DNA from: Bacteroidales bacterium UBA6366
Lineage (GTDB): Bacteria > Bacteroidota > Bacteroidia > Bacteroidales > UBA932
Reading direction: 5' to 3'
NCBI GenBank assembly: GCA_002438845.1
Contig: DJRG01000019.1
Location: 27,119 to 42,720 of the forward strand
DNA length: 15,602 nucleotides
In this document: piece by piece, positions 1 to 7,575 of the stretch
Position numbering within the stretch: position 1 is the first letter of the stretch
Layout: each line of letters begins with the position of its first letter
Notes under the pieces: generated by a model
Seen by the model: only the letters and a program-made list of their open reading frames with translations
What the model was told of the DNA's origin: nothing
Database searches by the model: none
Position numbers and translations under genes: made by a program

Positions 1-657
1 GGCAACACAAAGATGATGGACGCTGTCGGAGCGCAGTGGAAGCCTTGCGAGAAGAACGGGACAATAGTTCATGTGAGTGTTGACGGTGTGTATGTCGGAC
101 ACATCGTGGTCTCGGACAGGATCAAGCCGGATTCCGATGACGCGATCAAGGCGCTGAAGGCGGAAGGAGTGACAAAGACGGTGATGCTCACGGGAGACAA
201 GCGAGAGGTCGGTGAATATGTCGCCTCGGCTGTCGGCATCGATGAGTTCCGGGCTGAACTTCTGCCTGCGGACAAAGTCTCTGAACTTGAGAGGCTTCTG
301 AAAGAGAAACCAGTAGGGAAGACTCTCGCATTTGTTGGTGACGGAATCAATGATGCCCCTGTGCTCGCCAGGGCCGATCTTGGAATAGCGATGGGAGGAC
401 TCGGGTCGGACGCCGCGATTGAGGCCGCTGACGTTGTCCTGATGGATGACAAGCCGTCCAAGATCGCTCTCGGTGTGAAGATAGCCCGCAAGACCCTGCG
501 CCTGGCAAGGGAGAACACCTTCTTCGCCATATTCATAAAACTCCTTGTGCTTCTCCTTGCTGTTCTTGGCATCGCCACGATGTGGATGGCCGTCTTCGCG
601 GATGTGGGTGTCACAGTGCTTGCCGTTTTGAATGCGATGCGCGCCCTAAAGGTGTAA
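1..657 (+). CDS. Heavy-metal P1B-type ATPase, C-terminal part (Zn/Cd/Pb exporter type), 5' end outside window
   Basis: The open frame runs in from the window edge, so the ATG at 13 is internal and not the true start. What remains is the end of the nucleotide-binding and phosphorylation domains and the last membrane pair. Visible motifs are MLTGD (bases 184-198), the hinge GDGINDAP (337-360), and the final helix with AVFADVGVTVLAVLNAMRAL, which carries the transmembrane Asp typical of the Zn/Cd/Pb (ZntA/CadA) subgroup rather than the Cu subgroup. Proteins of this family use ATP to pump divalent metal out across the inner membrane. The N-terminal metal-binding region, the CPC motif and the DKTG phosphorylation site lie upstream and cannot be checked. 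The gene ends in TAA followed by a strong terminator, so it is the last gene of its unit. The ATPase family is certain; zinc or cadmium preference is inferred from the last helix. Confidence 0.93.
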   Translation, partial: GNTKMMDAVGAQWKPCEKNGTIVHVSVDGVYVGHIVVSDRIKPDSDDAIKALKAEGVTKTVMLTGDKREVGEYVASAVGIDEFRAELLPADKVSELERLLKEKPVGKTLAFVGDGINDAPVLARADLGIAMGGLGSDAAIEAADVVLMDDKPSKIALGVKIARKTLRLARENTFFAIFIKLLVLLLAVLGIATMWMAVFADVGVTVLAVLNAMRALKV

Positions 658-675
658 ACAACAATAGAAATGAAT

Positions 676-721
676 ATAATCCCGGAAGCCAGACGAAAAC
701 TTCCGGGATTATATTATTTTT
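676..721 (+). terminator. Intrinsic terminator after the P1B ATPase gene
   Basis: A perfect 13-bp stem pairs 676-688 with 700-712 around an 11-nt loop, with CCCGGAAG/CTTCCGGG at its core. A T-rich tail (T5 at 717-721) follows. It starts about 20 nt after the ATPase stop codon. The flanking A/T-rich base pairs make it look bidirectional, but no convergent gene needs it here. Confidence 0.85.
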
Positions 722-722
722 G
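715..722 (+). promoter_or_regulatory. Candidate -7 box of the SDR gene, inside the terminator T-tail
   Basis: TATTTTTG at 715-722 fits the Bacteroidetes -7 consensus TAnnTTTG and lies only 5 nt before the ATG at 728. If used, the transcript would be leaderless. No clear -33 TTTG is seen upstream, and the T-run of the terminator makes a chance match easier, so this call is weak. Confidence 0.35.
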
Positions 723-727
723 TGCTT

Positions 728-1552
728 ATGAAAGATAATGTCAAAACAGTGCTGGTGACCGGCGGGAGCAGCGGAATAGGGGCTGCGACGGCGCGGCTTC
801 TGTGCGATGCCGGGATGACGGTCTATGCGGCGTCAAGGAGCGGGAAGGCTCCGGAGGGATATTCAAAGAACGGGAATATGATTCCTGTGGTGATGGATGT
901 TAATGACAGTGAGGCTATTGCCGCTGTGGTAGAGAGGATTGTCCGTGAGCGGGGGAGTCTGGGTGCTGTGGTCTGCAACGCAGGGAACGGAATCGCTGGT
1001 CCGATTGAGGAAACTTCCATCGAAGAGATTGAGGCTCAATATTCAACGACATTCTACGGAGTAGTTAAGACCGTTCAGGTTTGCCTTCCTGTTTTCCGTC
1101 GTCAAGGGCACGGACGGGTGGTGACGGTTTCTTCCGTGGCGGCTCTCGCTCCGCTGCCGTATCAAGGCTATTATTCCTGCGTGAAGGCTGGAATATTGCA
1201 GCTTACCAAGTCGTTGGCTATCGAGGCAATGGAGTTCGGCGTGCAATGCTGCGTCGTGATGCCGGGAGATGTCAAGACAGGATTCACAAAGGCGCGTCGC
1301 ATGGCTGTGAAAACTCAGCGTGAGGATTCTCCTTACTATAAAGGCTGTGCCAATGCTCTCGCGGCTATGGCAAAGGACGAGCGTGACGGCATGAGCCCGG
1401 AAGTCATCGGCAAGGCCATTTTGCGGCAACTCCAGCGAAAGAAGATGAGACTGGAAGTCACACCGACATTCCTTTACAGCCTATTGGTGTTCCTTATCCG
1501 TAGGCTGCCTCAGAGATTTGTGATTAAGGTGATTGGCTGGATGTATTCTTGA
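728..1552 (+). CDS. Short-chain dehydrogenase/reductase (SDR), NAD(P)-dependent
   Basis: A 274-residue classical SDR, a soluble Rossmann-fold oxidoreductase that interconverts alcohols and ketones. The cofactor loop TGGSSGIG is at residues 11-18. An Arg shortly after the second beta strand (ASRSGK, about 35-40) favours NADP(H). NAG is at 84-86, the active-site Ser in VSS near 135-136, YSCVK (the YxxxK pair) at 149-153, and PG at 179-180. The usual tetrad Asn appears to be Thr108 (STTFYG where NxFG is common), so proton relay may differ. The C-terminal 30 residues are hydrophobic and basic and may touch the membrane or a lipid-like substrate. An in-frame GTG at 722 is possible, but ATG 728 is preferred because the GTG overlaps the candidate promoter box. 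The stop codon directly abuts the stop of the convergent CDF gene. Substrate unknown. Confidence 0.92.
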   Translation: MKDNVKTVLVTGGSSGIGAATARLLCDAGMTVYAASRSGKAPEGYSKNGNMIPVVMDVNDSEAIAAVVERIVRERGSLGAVVCNAGNGIAGPIEETSIEEIEAQYSTTFYGVVKTVQVCLPVFRRQGHGRVVTVSSVAALAPLPYQGYYSCVKAGILQLTKSLAIEAMEFGVQCCVVMPGDVKTGFTKARRMAVKTQREDSPYYKGCANALAAMAKDERDGMSPEVIGKAILRQLQRKKMRLEVTPTFLYSLLVFLIRRLPQRFVIKVIGWMYS

Positions 1553-2446
1553 TTACTGAGAATCGTCCTCAGGCTCCAGATGCAGAGAGATCTGTGTCTC
1601 GGAGCCGAATTTCTTGCGTAGGGCATCCTCGACTTTCTTGGAGATGTCGTGGGCCTCTTTCAAGGAGATGTGGGAGTTCAGGACAAGATGTCCTTCCATG
1701 ATTATTCCTGGGCCTTCACGCCTTGTTTTAAGTTCGTGAAGGTCAATGACTCCCGGTATGGACTTGGCTGTCGTCTCGATTTCTTGCTCGACCTCGTCCG
1801 GCAGTGACACGTCCAGCAGCTCCTTTATCGCCGGCACGGACATCTTCACCGCCATCACAAGAATGAATATGCTGATGACGCATCCTGTGATGGGATCCAG
1901 AATGACAAACTTGTCTCCAAGGAATATTGCTCCTCCGATTCCGAGCAGGGATCCGATGGACGAGAAAGCGTCCGAACGGTGATGCCAGGCGTTGGCGATC
2001 ATCATCGGACTGTTAAGGGCTTTTCCCTGAATTATGGTGTAATGGTATAGAATCTCCTTCAGAACGATAGACGCCACCGCGGCCCAAAGGGCGATCATCC
2101 CGGGCGAACTGACTTCTCCTCCGTCCAGTATCAGGCGGATCTTGCTTATCCCTCCAGACATCAGATTAACTGCCACTACGATAAGCATCAGGCTGATGAT
2201 CAGTGTGGCGAACGTCTCGAACTTTCCGTGTCCGTAGTCGTGGTCCTTGTCTCTTCCTTTAGCGGAGATCTTGACAAAAACAATCACGACGATGTCGCTC
2301 AAAATGTCTGACAGTGAATGGGTTCCGTCTGCTATCATCGCTGTGGAACGTCCGAGCACTCCTGCGATGATCTTGAAGACCGTCAAGATGATGTTGACAA
2401 TAGAGCCAACCAGAGTCACGAAAGTCACTTTTGCTGTCCTGTCCAT
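1553..2446 (-). CDS. Cation diffusion facilitator (CDF) family metal exporter
   Basis: A 297-residue inner-membrane antiporter of the CDF (FieF/ZitB-like) family, which exports divalent metal in exchange for protons. Six membrane segments occupy roughly residues 8-215, followed by a cytoplasmic ferredoxin-like regulatory domain (about 216-292). The metal site is visible as H43/D47 in helix 2 (THSLSD) and H155/D159 in helix 5 (HHRSD). That His-Asp/His-Asp set is the one usually linked to zinc. The charged cluster DHDYGHGKFET (68-78) after helix 2 is also a family hallmark. The gene begins inside the stop of the upstream antiporter gene (TAATG), so the two are translated together. It lies end to end with the convergent SDR gene, leaving no room for a separate terminator. 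A 5-bp stem at 1556-1572 is too weak to call. Family sure; metal inferred. Confidence 0.93.
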   Translation of the reverse strand: MDRTAKVTFVTLVGSIVNIILTVFKIIAGVLGRSTAMIADGTHSLSDILSDIVVIVFVKISAKGRDKDHDYGHGKFETFATLIISLMLIVVAVNLMSGGISKIRLILDGGEVSSPGMIALWAAVASIVLKEILYHYTIIQGKALNSPMMIANAWHHRSDAFSSIGSLLGIGGAIFLGDKFVILDPITGCVISIFILVMAVKMSVPAIKELLDVSLPDEVEQEIETTAKSIPGVIDLHELKTRREGPGIIMEGHLVLNSHISLKEAHDISKKVEDALRKKFGSETQISLHLEPEDDSQ

Positions 2447-3741
2447 TATGAGTAGCGTTTAGGAAGTCTGAATATGATTGAAAGGAATGCCACAGCACAT
2501 AGCACGAACGGGTAGTAGAGGCACGGGATGATGGCCGCCGCCGAGATTCCTGCGAACCCGGATGCCATGAGCAGTTGCGCACCGTAGGGGATGATGCCCT
2601 GGACAACACAGGAGAATGTGTCCAGAAGGCTGGCGGATTTCCTCGGGTCAAGTCCGAACTTCTTGGTGATGTCGAGGGCGATGTCCCCGGTCGTCAGAAT
2701 GGCGATCGTGTTGTTGGCCGTGCATAAATTCGACAGGCCGACCAGCCCTGCGATGCTGAACTCCGCACCTCTCTTACCTTTGATGCCTTTTGTCAAGCCA
2801 TTGATGATAAAATCAATACCTCCGTTGTGCCGGATCAGTTCAAGCATTCCTCCAGAAAGCATGGTCACGATGATCAGTTCTCCCATTCCGGAGATTCCAT
2901 CGCCCACACTTCCCAGAAACCCGATCCATGTCATTCCGTCCATGAATCCTATCACCGCGCTGAGCAGCAGACCGATTCCGAGAACAAGCAGGACGTTTAG
3001 GCCGCACAGTGCCAGCACGATGACAGACAGGTAGGGAATGAGTTTGACATATTCAATCTCCCCGATTTCGGGAGTGGCTCCGTGGTTGAGTCCGATGATA
3101 AGGTAGATTGTCGTGACAATCAGCGCTGCAGGTCCGCAGATCCAGATGTTGGCTTTGAACTTGTCAGACATCGAGCAGCCTTGGGATGTGGTCGAAGCAA
3201 TCGTCGTGTCAGATATGAACGACAGATTATCCCCGAAGAACGCTCCTCCGACAATCAGACCGGTCACCATCGCCAAGGACAACCCTGACTGTGAGGCGAT
3301 TCCAGAGGCGATCGGCACCAGAGCCACCACCGTTCCGACACTTGTTCCGATTGACATGGAGATAAAGCAGGACGCAAGGAACAGCCCCGCAAGCAGCCAT
3401 TTCCCCGGCAGAATCGTAAGGGTAAGATTGACAGTCGCCTCCACGCTGCCGATAGCCTTTGCAGTTGTGGCGAACGCTCCTGCCATCACGAATATCCAAA
3501 TCATCAGCAGGACGTTTTTGTTACCAGCCCCGCCAGAGAATATGCTGATTCTTTCATTCACCGTGCCTTTCGTGATCAGCATCGCATAGACCGACGCGAT
3601 CAGAAACGCCGACGCCACCGGCACCTTGTAAAAGTCGTGCGCCACCAGCGACGACACCAGATAAGTCACCAGAAACACCACCAGCGGACTAAGCGCCAGC
3701 CACCCGTTCATCCTTCGTCTTGTAAGTTCGTTCTTTTCCAT
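2446..3741 (-). CDS. NhaC-family Na+/H+ (or organic ion/H+) antiporter
   Basis: A 431-residue multi-spanning inner-membrane protein. The family signature GGAFFGDNLSFISDTT is at about residues 165-180, preceded by SIGTSVGTVVALVPIA. This pattern marks the NhaC group, which includes Na+/H+ antiporters and amino-acid-related exchangers such as malate/lactate or arginine/ornithine-type transporters, so sodium is not proven. I choose ATG 3741 (MEKNELTRR). A possible TTG at 3762 adds 7 residues but lies upstream of the -7 box at 3751-3758 and would not be transcribed from it. The gene shares one base with the downstream CDF start (TAATG). A proton-coupled antiporter co-translated with a proton-driven metal exporter suggests joint cation homeostasis, which is an inference. 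Confidence 0.9.
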   Translation of the reverse strand: MEKNELTRRRMNGWLALSPLVVFLVTYLVSSLVAHDFYKVPVASAFLIASVYAMLITKGTVNERISIFSGGAGNKNVLLMIWIFVMAGAFATTAKAIGSVEATVNLTLTILPGKWLLAGLFLASCFISMSIGTSVGTVVALVPIASGIASQSGLSLAMVTGLIVGGAFFGDNLSFISDTTIASTTSQGCSMSDKFKANIWICGPAALIVTTIYLIIGLNHGATPEIGEIEYVKLIPYLSVIVLALCGLNVLLVLGIGLLLSAVIGFMDGMTWIGFLGSVGDGISGMGELIIVTMLSGGMLELIRHNGGIDFIINGLTKGIKGKRGAEFSIAGLVGLSNLCTANNTIAILTTGDIALDITKKFGLDPRKSASLLDTFSCVVQGIIPYGAQLLMASGFAGISAAAIIPCLYYPFVLCAVAFLSIIFRLPKRYS

Positions 3742-3750
3742 AATTGTTGG

Positions 3751-3758
3751 CAAATTTA
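3751..3758 (-). promoter_or_regulatory. -7 promoter box of the NhaC-CDF operon
   Basis: On the minus strand the sequence is TAAATTTG, a full match to TAnnTTTG, with only 9 nt between it and the ATG at 3741. The leader would be a few bases at most. No convincing -33 TTTG is found at the usual distance. Confidence 0.6.
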
Positions 3759-3825
3759 GCAATCATAATCAGAATAACTGGAGAATCTTAGATAAAATAT
3801 TCATACGTGTCATCGGATTATTGCC

Positions 3826-3833
3826 TATATTTG
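3826..3833 (+). promoter_or_regulatory. -7 promoter box of the DUF3298 lipoprotein gene
   Basis: TATATTTG matches TAnnTTTG exactly and lies 25 nt before the ATG at 3859, giving a short leader of about 20 nt. The -33 region around 3800-3807 (TTCATACG) is only a partial match. Confidence 0.65.
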
Positions 3834-3858
3834 TCCGAAATCAAATGACGATTGTTTT

Positions 3859-4677
3859 ATGAAAAACAGGATTCTGACAGTTTGGGCGGTGGCGGGAACG
3901 CTTGCCTTGGGGGTGGTCTCTTGCGTGGAGAGGGAGACGGAGGTCGCTACTTACGAGAACAATTACGAACAGACGTTGGTGCAGGATGACTCGGCGTCGG
4001 TGCAAATCAACCATTCCATTGAGTATTACAAATCTTTCAAAGGGGGGAGGGCGCTTCGCAATAAGATCAACGACGCGATTGTCAGAAGCTGCTTCGGGGA
4101 GGAATATGCCGGGCTGACGGTCGAGGAGGCGTCGGATGCTGTTTCAGACACCTTGATCGCGGGCTACCAGAAGGACGCAGGGCAGAGTTATGAGGAATAT
4201 CTTGCTTATTCCAATGAAAATGAGAGCGATGATTATTGGGACCCAGCTACATTCTGTAACTGGTACTATAGGACGGTCGGTGCGTTCGGGGATGAATTTA
4301 TGAATCTTCTGACCTATCAGGTGCTCAGCGAAAGCTACACGGGAGGGGCTCACGGAATGTATTACTCCATACCTTATATCATTAACATCAAGAACGGTGA
4401 AATCGTGACAGAGAACGATTTGTTCCTGCCGGGCTATGTCGCTCCGGTTACGGGTCTGATCAAGGATCGCCTTGAGTCAGAACAGGGGAGTGACACGTTC
4501 GAGACGATGTTCCAGGATGGAATGGTGCCTAACGGAAAGTGCGGAGTCTCTATTGAAGGCGTCACCTGGTTCTTCCAGCCTTACGAGATTGCCAGCTATG
4601 CTGAAGGAATAATCAAAGTCACTGTCCCGTGGGCTGAACTCAAACCTTATCTGAACTCTGAATACATCAAATTCTAA
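3859..4677 (+). CDS. DUF3298/DUF4163-type lipoprotein (RsiV-like fold)
   Basis: A 272-residue predicted lipoprotein. The signal peptide has a basic start (MKNR), a hydrophobic core and the lipobox VVSC, with lipidated Cys22. The mature part resembles the DUF4163 + DUF3298 pair known from RsiV-type and many Bacteroidetes lipoproteins: a region around 45-150, then YTGGAHGMYY (160-169), an NxxxG turn, NDLF (186-189), and a C-terminal FFQPYEIASYAEG (about 238-250) followed by VTVPWAELKPYL. In RsiV this fold binds lysozyme, but there is no anti-sigma domain here and no sigma-factor gene nearby, so that role should not be transferred. It is probably anchored in the outer or inner membrane facing the periplasm. 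Its TAA overlaps the TAG of the convergent antiporter gene (4 bp shared). Function unknown; family assignment fairly sure. Confidence 0.82.
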   Translation: MKNRILTVWAVAGTLALGVVSCVERETEVATYENNYEQTLVQDDSASVQINHSIEYYKSFKGGRALRNKINDAIVRSCFGEEYAGLTVEEASDAVSDTLIAGYQKDAGQSYEEYLAYSNENESDDYWDPATFCNWYYRTVGAFGDEFMNLLTYQVLSESYTGGAHGMYYSIPYIINIKNGEIVTENDLFLPGYVAPVTGLIKDRLESEQGSDTFETMFQDGMVPNGKCGVSIEGVTWFFQPYEIASYAEGIIKVTVPWAELKPYLNSEYIKF

Positions 4678-6920
4678 ACTGTTTCCAGTTCGCTCACATT
4701 GCCTGCGATCCAGACTGTGTCACCTTCCTGGAATCTGAAATCAGGTTCTGGGTTTGTTATGAACTGTGAATCATGGAGCACGCTTATGACCATACAGTGA
4801 TACTTTCTGAGATTCGTGTCTCGCAAAGTCTTGCCGGTCAGGAAAGAATCTGCCGTCAGGGTCTCAGGCTCGATTTTGAATGCAGAGCCCGAATCTGTTG
4901 CTTCTATCGCAACCGCTGAAGCAATCATATTCCTTAAAGATTCCAGTTGGGCGGAAGTGCCAACAGCCAGCATCTGGTCGCCAGGAAACAGCATCACATC
5001 ACCGGATGGAACGATCATATTCATTGAACCTCTTGTGATCTTGATGATGTTCGCGCCTGTCTTCGCCCTAAAAGGGATGTCCTTCAGAGGTTTGCCTGCA
5101 TATACGGAATTTTGGGCGACAGTCAGGATTTCAGTATGGACATCGTAGTCAGCAAGGTTCTGACTGACGGATGAGGCCACAGGCTTGCTGCGCCGCTCGC
5201 TTTCCTCTTTCTCGTTGTAATTTGACAGGAATCTCATCTCCAAGGCGGAATACTTGTGGATGGATCTGCGGGCGAAGAGCGTGAAGATTACTCCGGCGAA
5301 AAAGATGGCGAGGACCGTCCAACCGGCAAGGTGAAAATAAGACGACAACACTGCGAGGACAATTCCGACGGCAAGGAAGGAACGGGCGAAGATCAGTCCC
5401 ATGAGCGGCCAGATGTTGCTTGGTTTCTCTTTTAGGAGTTTAGGCGCGGACTTGCTGATGGAACCCGAATGCACTCCGAGACCGAACAGGAACGGAATCA
5501 TCACGGCAAGGGTAATCCCCACTTCGATAATCTTATGAATAGTGGCACTCAGCTCCGGGAGAAGTTTTTCGACCGCAGGCCTGAGGTAGAGTTTCGAACC
5601 GATGTAGATCGCAATGAGAATCACACCGTAGAGCACTATGCGTGTGAAGTATGCGTTCAGCAGAGTTTTCCATTCGTTATGCTCAGCAGCCGTCTGCTTG
5701 CCGGAGTCGTTTGTCTGCTGAAGCCTGTTGATCCAGGATGCAGGAAGCCTTTTGCTCAGCAGATTATAGCACGGATCGGCAAGTTTTATCATGAAAGGGG
5801 TGGTGAATGTCGTGATGACGGACACGGCGATAATGACTGGATAGATGAAGTCTCGCATCACGCCGAGTGTGCAGCCGACACCAGCTATGATGAAGCCGAA
5901 TTCTCCGAGTTGAGCAAGGCTGAAGCCTGTGTGGACAGCATTGTTCAAACCATTGCCTGTCAGGATTATGCCCGCCCCGGCGAAAAAGATGTGGCTGATG
6001 ATGACGATCACGGCGATCAGGAGTATGATGGCCCAATGCTCTATGATCACCGACGGGGCGACCATCATTCCGACGGAGACAAAGAATATGGCTCCGAAAA
6101 GATTCTTGATAGGTTCGACAATGTGGTCGATATGCTCGCTTTCCGTGGTTTCCGCGAGAATAGAACCCATGACGAAAGCGCCCAGAGCTGACGAGAATCC
6201 GACAGATGTGGCCAGAGCGACCATTCCGAAACAGAGTCCGATGCTGACAATGAGCAGGATCTCATCGTTGAGATATTTCTTGGCCTTTTTCAGTAGGGTA
6301 GGAATGACATAGATTCCGACAAGGAACCACAGGATTAGGAAGAAGACCAGCTTGGCGATGTTCATTATCAGTTCCTTGCCAGCGAATGACTGCGAGACAG
6401 CCATTGTGGAGAGCAGCACCATCAACAGAATCGCGATCAGGTCTTCGACGACCAATGTTCCGAACACGACTCCAGCGTAAGGCTTGTTCTTCAGACCAAG
6501 GTCATCGTAGGATTTCAGCACAACCATCGTGGATGACATCGACAGAAGTCCACCGAGAAACACGCTCTCCATAAAGCTCCACGACAAGGCTTGAGCCGTC
6601 ACGAACCCGATGATGAAGACTCCGACGAATTTCACGGCGGCAGTCACGATGGCACTTCCTCCGACTTTCAGCAACTTCTTGAAACTGAACTCAAGACCGA
6701 GACCGAACATAAGGAATATGATGCCGATCTCAGACCATTGGTGCACGGTCGCCTCGCTGGATATTCCCGGGAAAAAGCTGACATTGGGGCCGATAAGGAA
6801 GCCGGCAAGGATATAACCTATTATGAGCGGCTGCTTGAGTGCTTTGGATATTATCGTGAAAACTCCGGCCGAGATCAGAATCACGGCGAGGTCACGGACT
6901 ATATTCATGTCTTCTGACAT
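4674..6920 (-). CDS. KefB/CPA2-type cation:proton antiporter with two C-terminal RCK_C (TrkA-C) domains
   Basis: A 748-residue inner-membrane monovalent-cation/proton antiporter. Residues 1-385 form a Na+/H+ exchanger domain: QPLIIGYILAGFLIGP (30-45), a GLGLEFS segment (74-80), VVEDL (157-161) with the ion-binding Asp region, and GAFVMGSILAET...FFVSVGMMV (247-287). A second membrane block of about four segments covers 425-550. The cytoplasmic tail holds two RCK_C-like domains (about 596-668 and 682-748), each with the G..L.d...R....N..II..I pattern and a GD.....G segment. No nucleotide-binding RCK_N domain with a GxGxxG fingerprint is present, so NAD(H) gating as in true Kef is not supported; a small ligand may bind RCK_C. 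ATG 6920 is used; Met5 (6908) is an alternative. Potassium or sodium preference cannot be told. Confidence 0.9.
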   Translation of the reverse strand: MSEDMNIVRDLAVILISAGVFTIISKALKQPLIIGYILAGFLIGPNVSFFPGISSEATVHQWSEIGIIFLMFGLGLEFSFKKLLKVGGSAIVTAAVKFVGVFIIGFVTAQALSWSFMESVFLGGLLSMSSTMVVLKSYDDLGLKNKPYAGVVFGTLVVEDLIAILLMVLLSTMAVSQSFAGKELIMNIAKLVFFLILWFLVGIYVIPTLLKKAKKYLNDEILLIVSIGLCFGMVALATSVGFSSALGAFVMGSILAETTESEHIDHIVEPIKNLFGAIFFVSVGMMVAPSVIIEHWAIILLIAVIVIISHIFFAGAGIILTGNGLNNAVHTGFSLAQLGEFGFIIAGVGCTLGVMRDFIYPVIIAVSVITTFTTPFMIKLADPCYNLLSKRLPASWINRLQQTNDSGKQTAAEHNEWKTLLNAYFTRIVLYGVILIAIYIGSKLYLRPAVEKLLPELSATIHKIIEVGITLAVMIPFLFGLGVHSGSISKSAPKLLKEKPSNIWPLMGLIFARSFLAVGIVLAVLSSYFHLAGWTVLAIFFAGVIFTLFARRSIHKYSALEMRFLSNYNEKEESERRSKPVASSVSQNLADYDVHTEILTVAQNSVYAGKPLKDIPFRAKTGANIIKITRGSMNMIVPSGDVMLFPGDQMLAVGTSAQLESLRNMIASAVAIEATDSGSAFKIEPETLTADSFLTGKTLRDTNLRKYHCMVISVLHDSQFITNPEPDFRFQEGDTVWIAGNVSELETV

Positions 6921-6966
6921 TGCTCGTTCGTTTGAATATCTAACCGATAATTAATAACCCTCTTTG

Positions 6967-7034
6967 CGGCAACAAGTTTTTTTTGCCGATGATGGATTGA
7001 CAAAATTACTGAATAGATTGGCTATTTATCCAAA
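6967..7034 (-). promoter_or_regulatory. Promoter and leader hairpin of the KefB-type antiporter gene
   Basis: Reading the minus strand, TTTG (7034-7031) is followed after 22 nt by TAATTTTG (7008-7001), a good -33/-7 pair. Transcription would start near 6996 and give a leader of about 75 nt. The leader opens with a small hairpin (CGGCAA/TTGCCG, 6988-6983 with 6972-6967) whose loop side holds a run of eight A. It could protect the mRNA end or be regulatory; only the promoter is well supported. Confidence 0.5.
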
Positions 7035-7052
7035 TAATTCACGATTTTTGCG

Positions 7053-7060
7053 TAAGTTTG
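7053..7060 (+). promoter_or_regulatory. -7 promoter box of the GtrA-family gene
   Basis: TAAGTTTG fits TAnnTTTG, 19 nt before the ATG at 7080. It lies back to back with the minus-strand antiporter promoter, so the 156-nt divergent gap holds both promoters. Confidence 0.55.
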
Positions 7061-7079
7061 CCGTCCGAAACTGAGAGTG

Positions 7080-7544
7080 ATGACCAAACCGTGGCTTAAG
7101 TTAGTCAAGAGATTCGTTGAGTTTTCCGCGTCGAGCCTTCTGGGGACGATTGTGGACACGGTTGTGCTTTGGGTCTTATCCAAATGGGTTTTCAGCTCAT
7201 ACGTTGGACAGTACATTGTCTCACCGATGATCTCTTTCGAATGCGCCGCCGTGGCCAATTTTGCCGTGGCATATTTCTTTATCTGGAAAGACAGGGTGTC
7301 ATGCAGAAGCCGAAGGTCGTTCTTCCGGCACCTTGGAGGTTACAACCTCTCCTGTATCGGAGCGTTTCTGGTCAAGATGGCTTTCCTGCTATTGATCCAG
7401 AGAATGTTCCGCTGGAATGTCGTGTGGTGCAACCTGCTGGCATTGTGCGTGTCCGGAGGACTTAACTTCTTTATGAGCGAGCGAGTGGTGTTTCGCAAGA
7501 AAAAAGAGCTTCCGCCACACGAGGAAGGAAGCGGACTTCAGTAA
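7080..7544 (+). CDS. GtrA-family small membrane protein
   Basis: A 154-residue integral membrane protein with four predicted membrane helices in two pairs (about 13-33, 38-66, 90-110, 115-135) and basic ends (LVKRFVEF at the start, RVVFRKKKE after the last helix). The layout FVEFSASSLLGTIVDTVVLWVL ... FAVAYFFIWKDR ... GGLNFFMSERVVFR is typical of the GtrA/DPMS-type family. These proteins are linked to flipping or anchoring of lipid-linked sugars for cell-surface glycosylation, often beside a glycosyltransferase. None is visible here, so the partner is elsewhere or unknown. A GTG at 7077 directly precedes the ATG; ATG 7080 is preferred. Convergent with the ThrE-type gene, 31 nt apart, with no clear terminator in the gap. 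Confidence 0.85.
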   Translation: MTKPWLKLVKRFVEFSASSLLGTIVDTVVLWVLSKWVFSSYVGQYIVSPMISFECAAVANFAVAYFFIWKDRVSCRSRRSFFRHLGGYNLSCIGAFLVKMAFLLLIQRMFRWNVVWCNLLALCVSGGLNFFMSERVVFRKKKELPPHEEGSGLQ

Positions 7545-7575
7545 TGTACAGAACTACTGGGGATGGACGGTGCAA

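Noticed and set aside
69..614. 181-codon minus-strand frame over the P1B ATPase
   Set aside because: Ser/Arg/Thr-rich low-complexity product opposite conserved ATPase motifs; an antisense shadow.
3859..4677. Anti-sigma factor or lysozyme inhibitor role for the DUF3298 lipoprotein
   Set aside because: The RsiV comparison covers only the extracytoplasmic fold. No anti-sigma domain and no sigma factor gene are present.
5469..6191. 240-codon plus-strand frame inside the antiporter gene
   Set aside because: It lies wholly antisense to a well-supported KefB-type gene, and its His/Asp/Glu-rich product has no membrane, domain or family features. It is a shadow frame.
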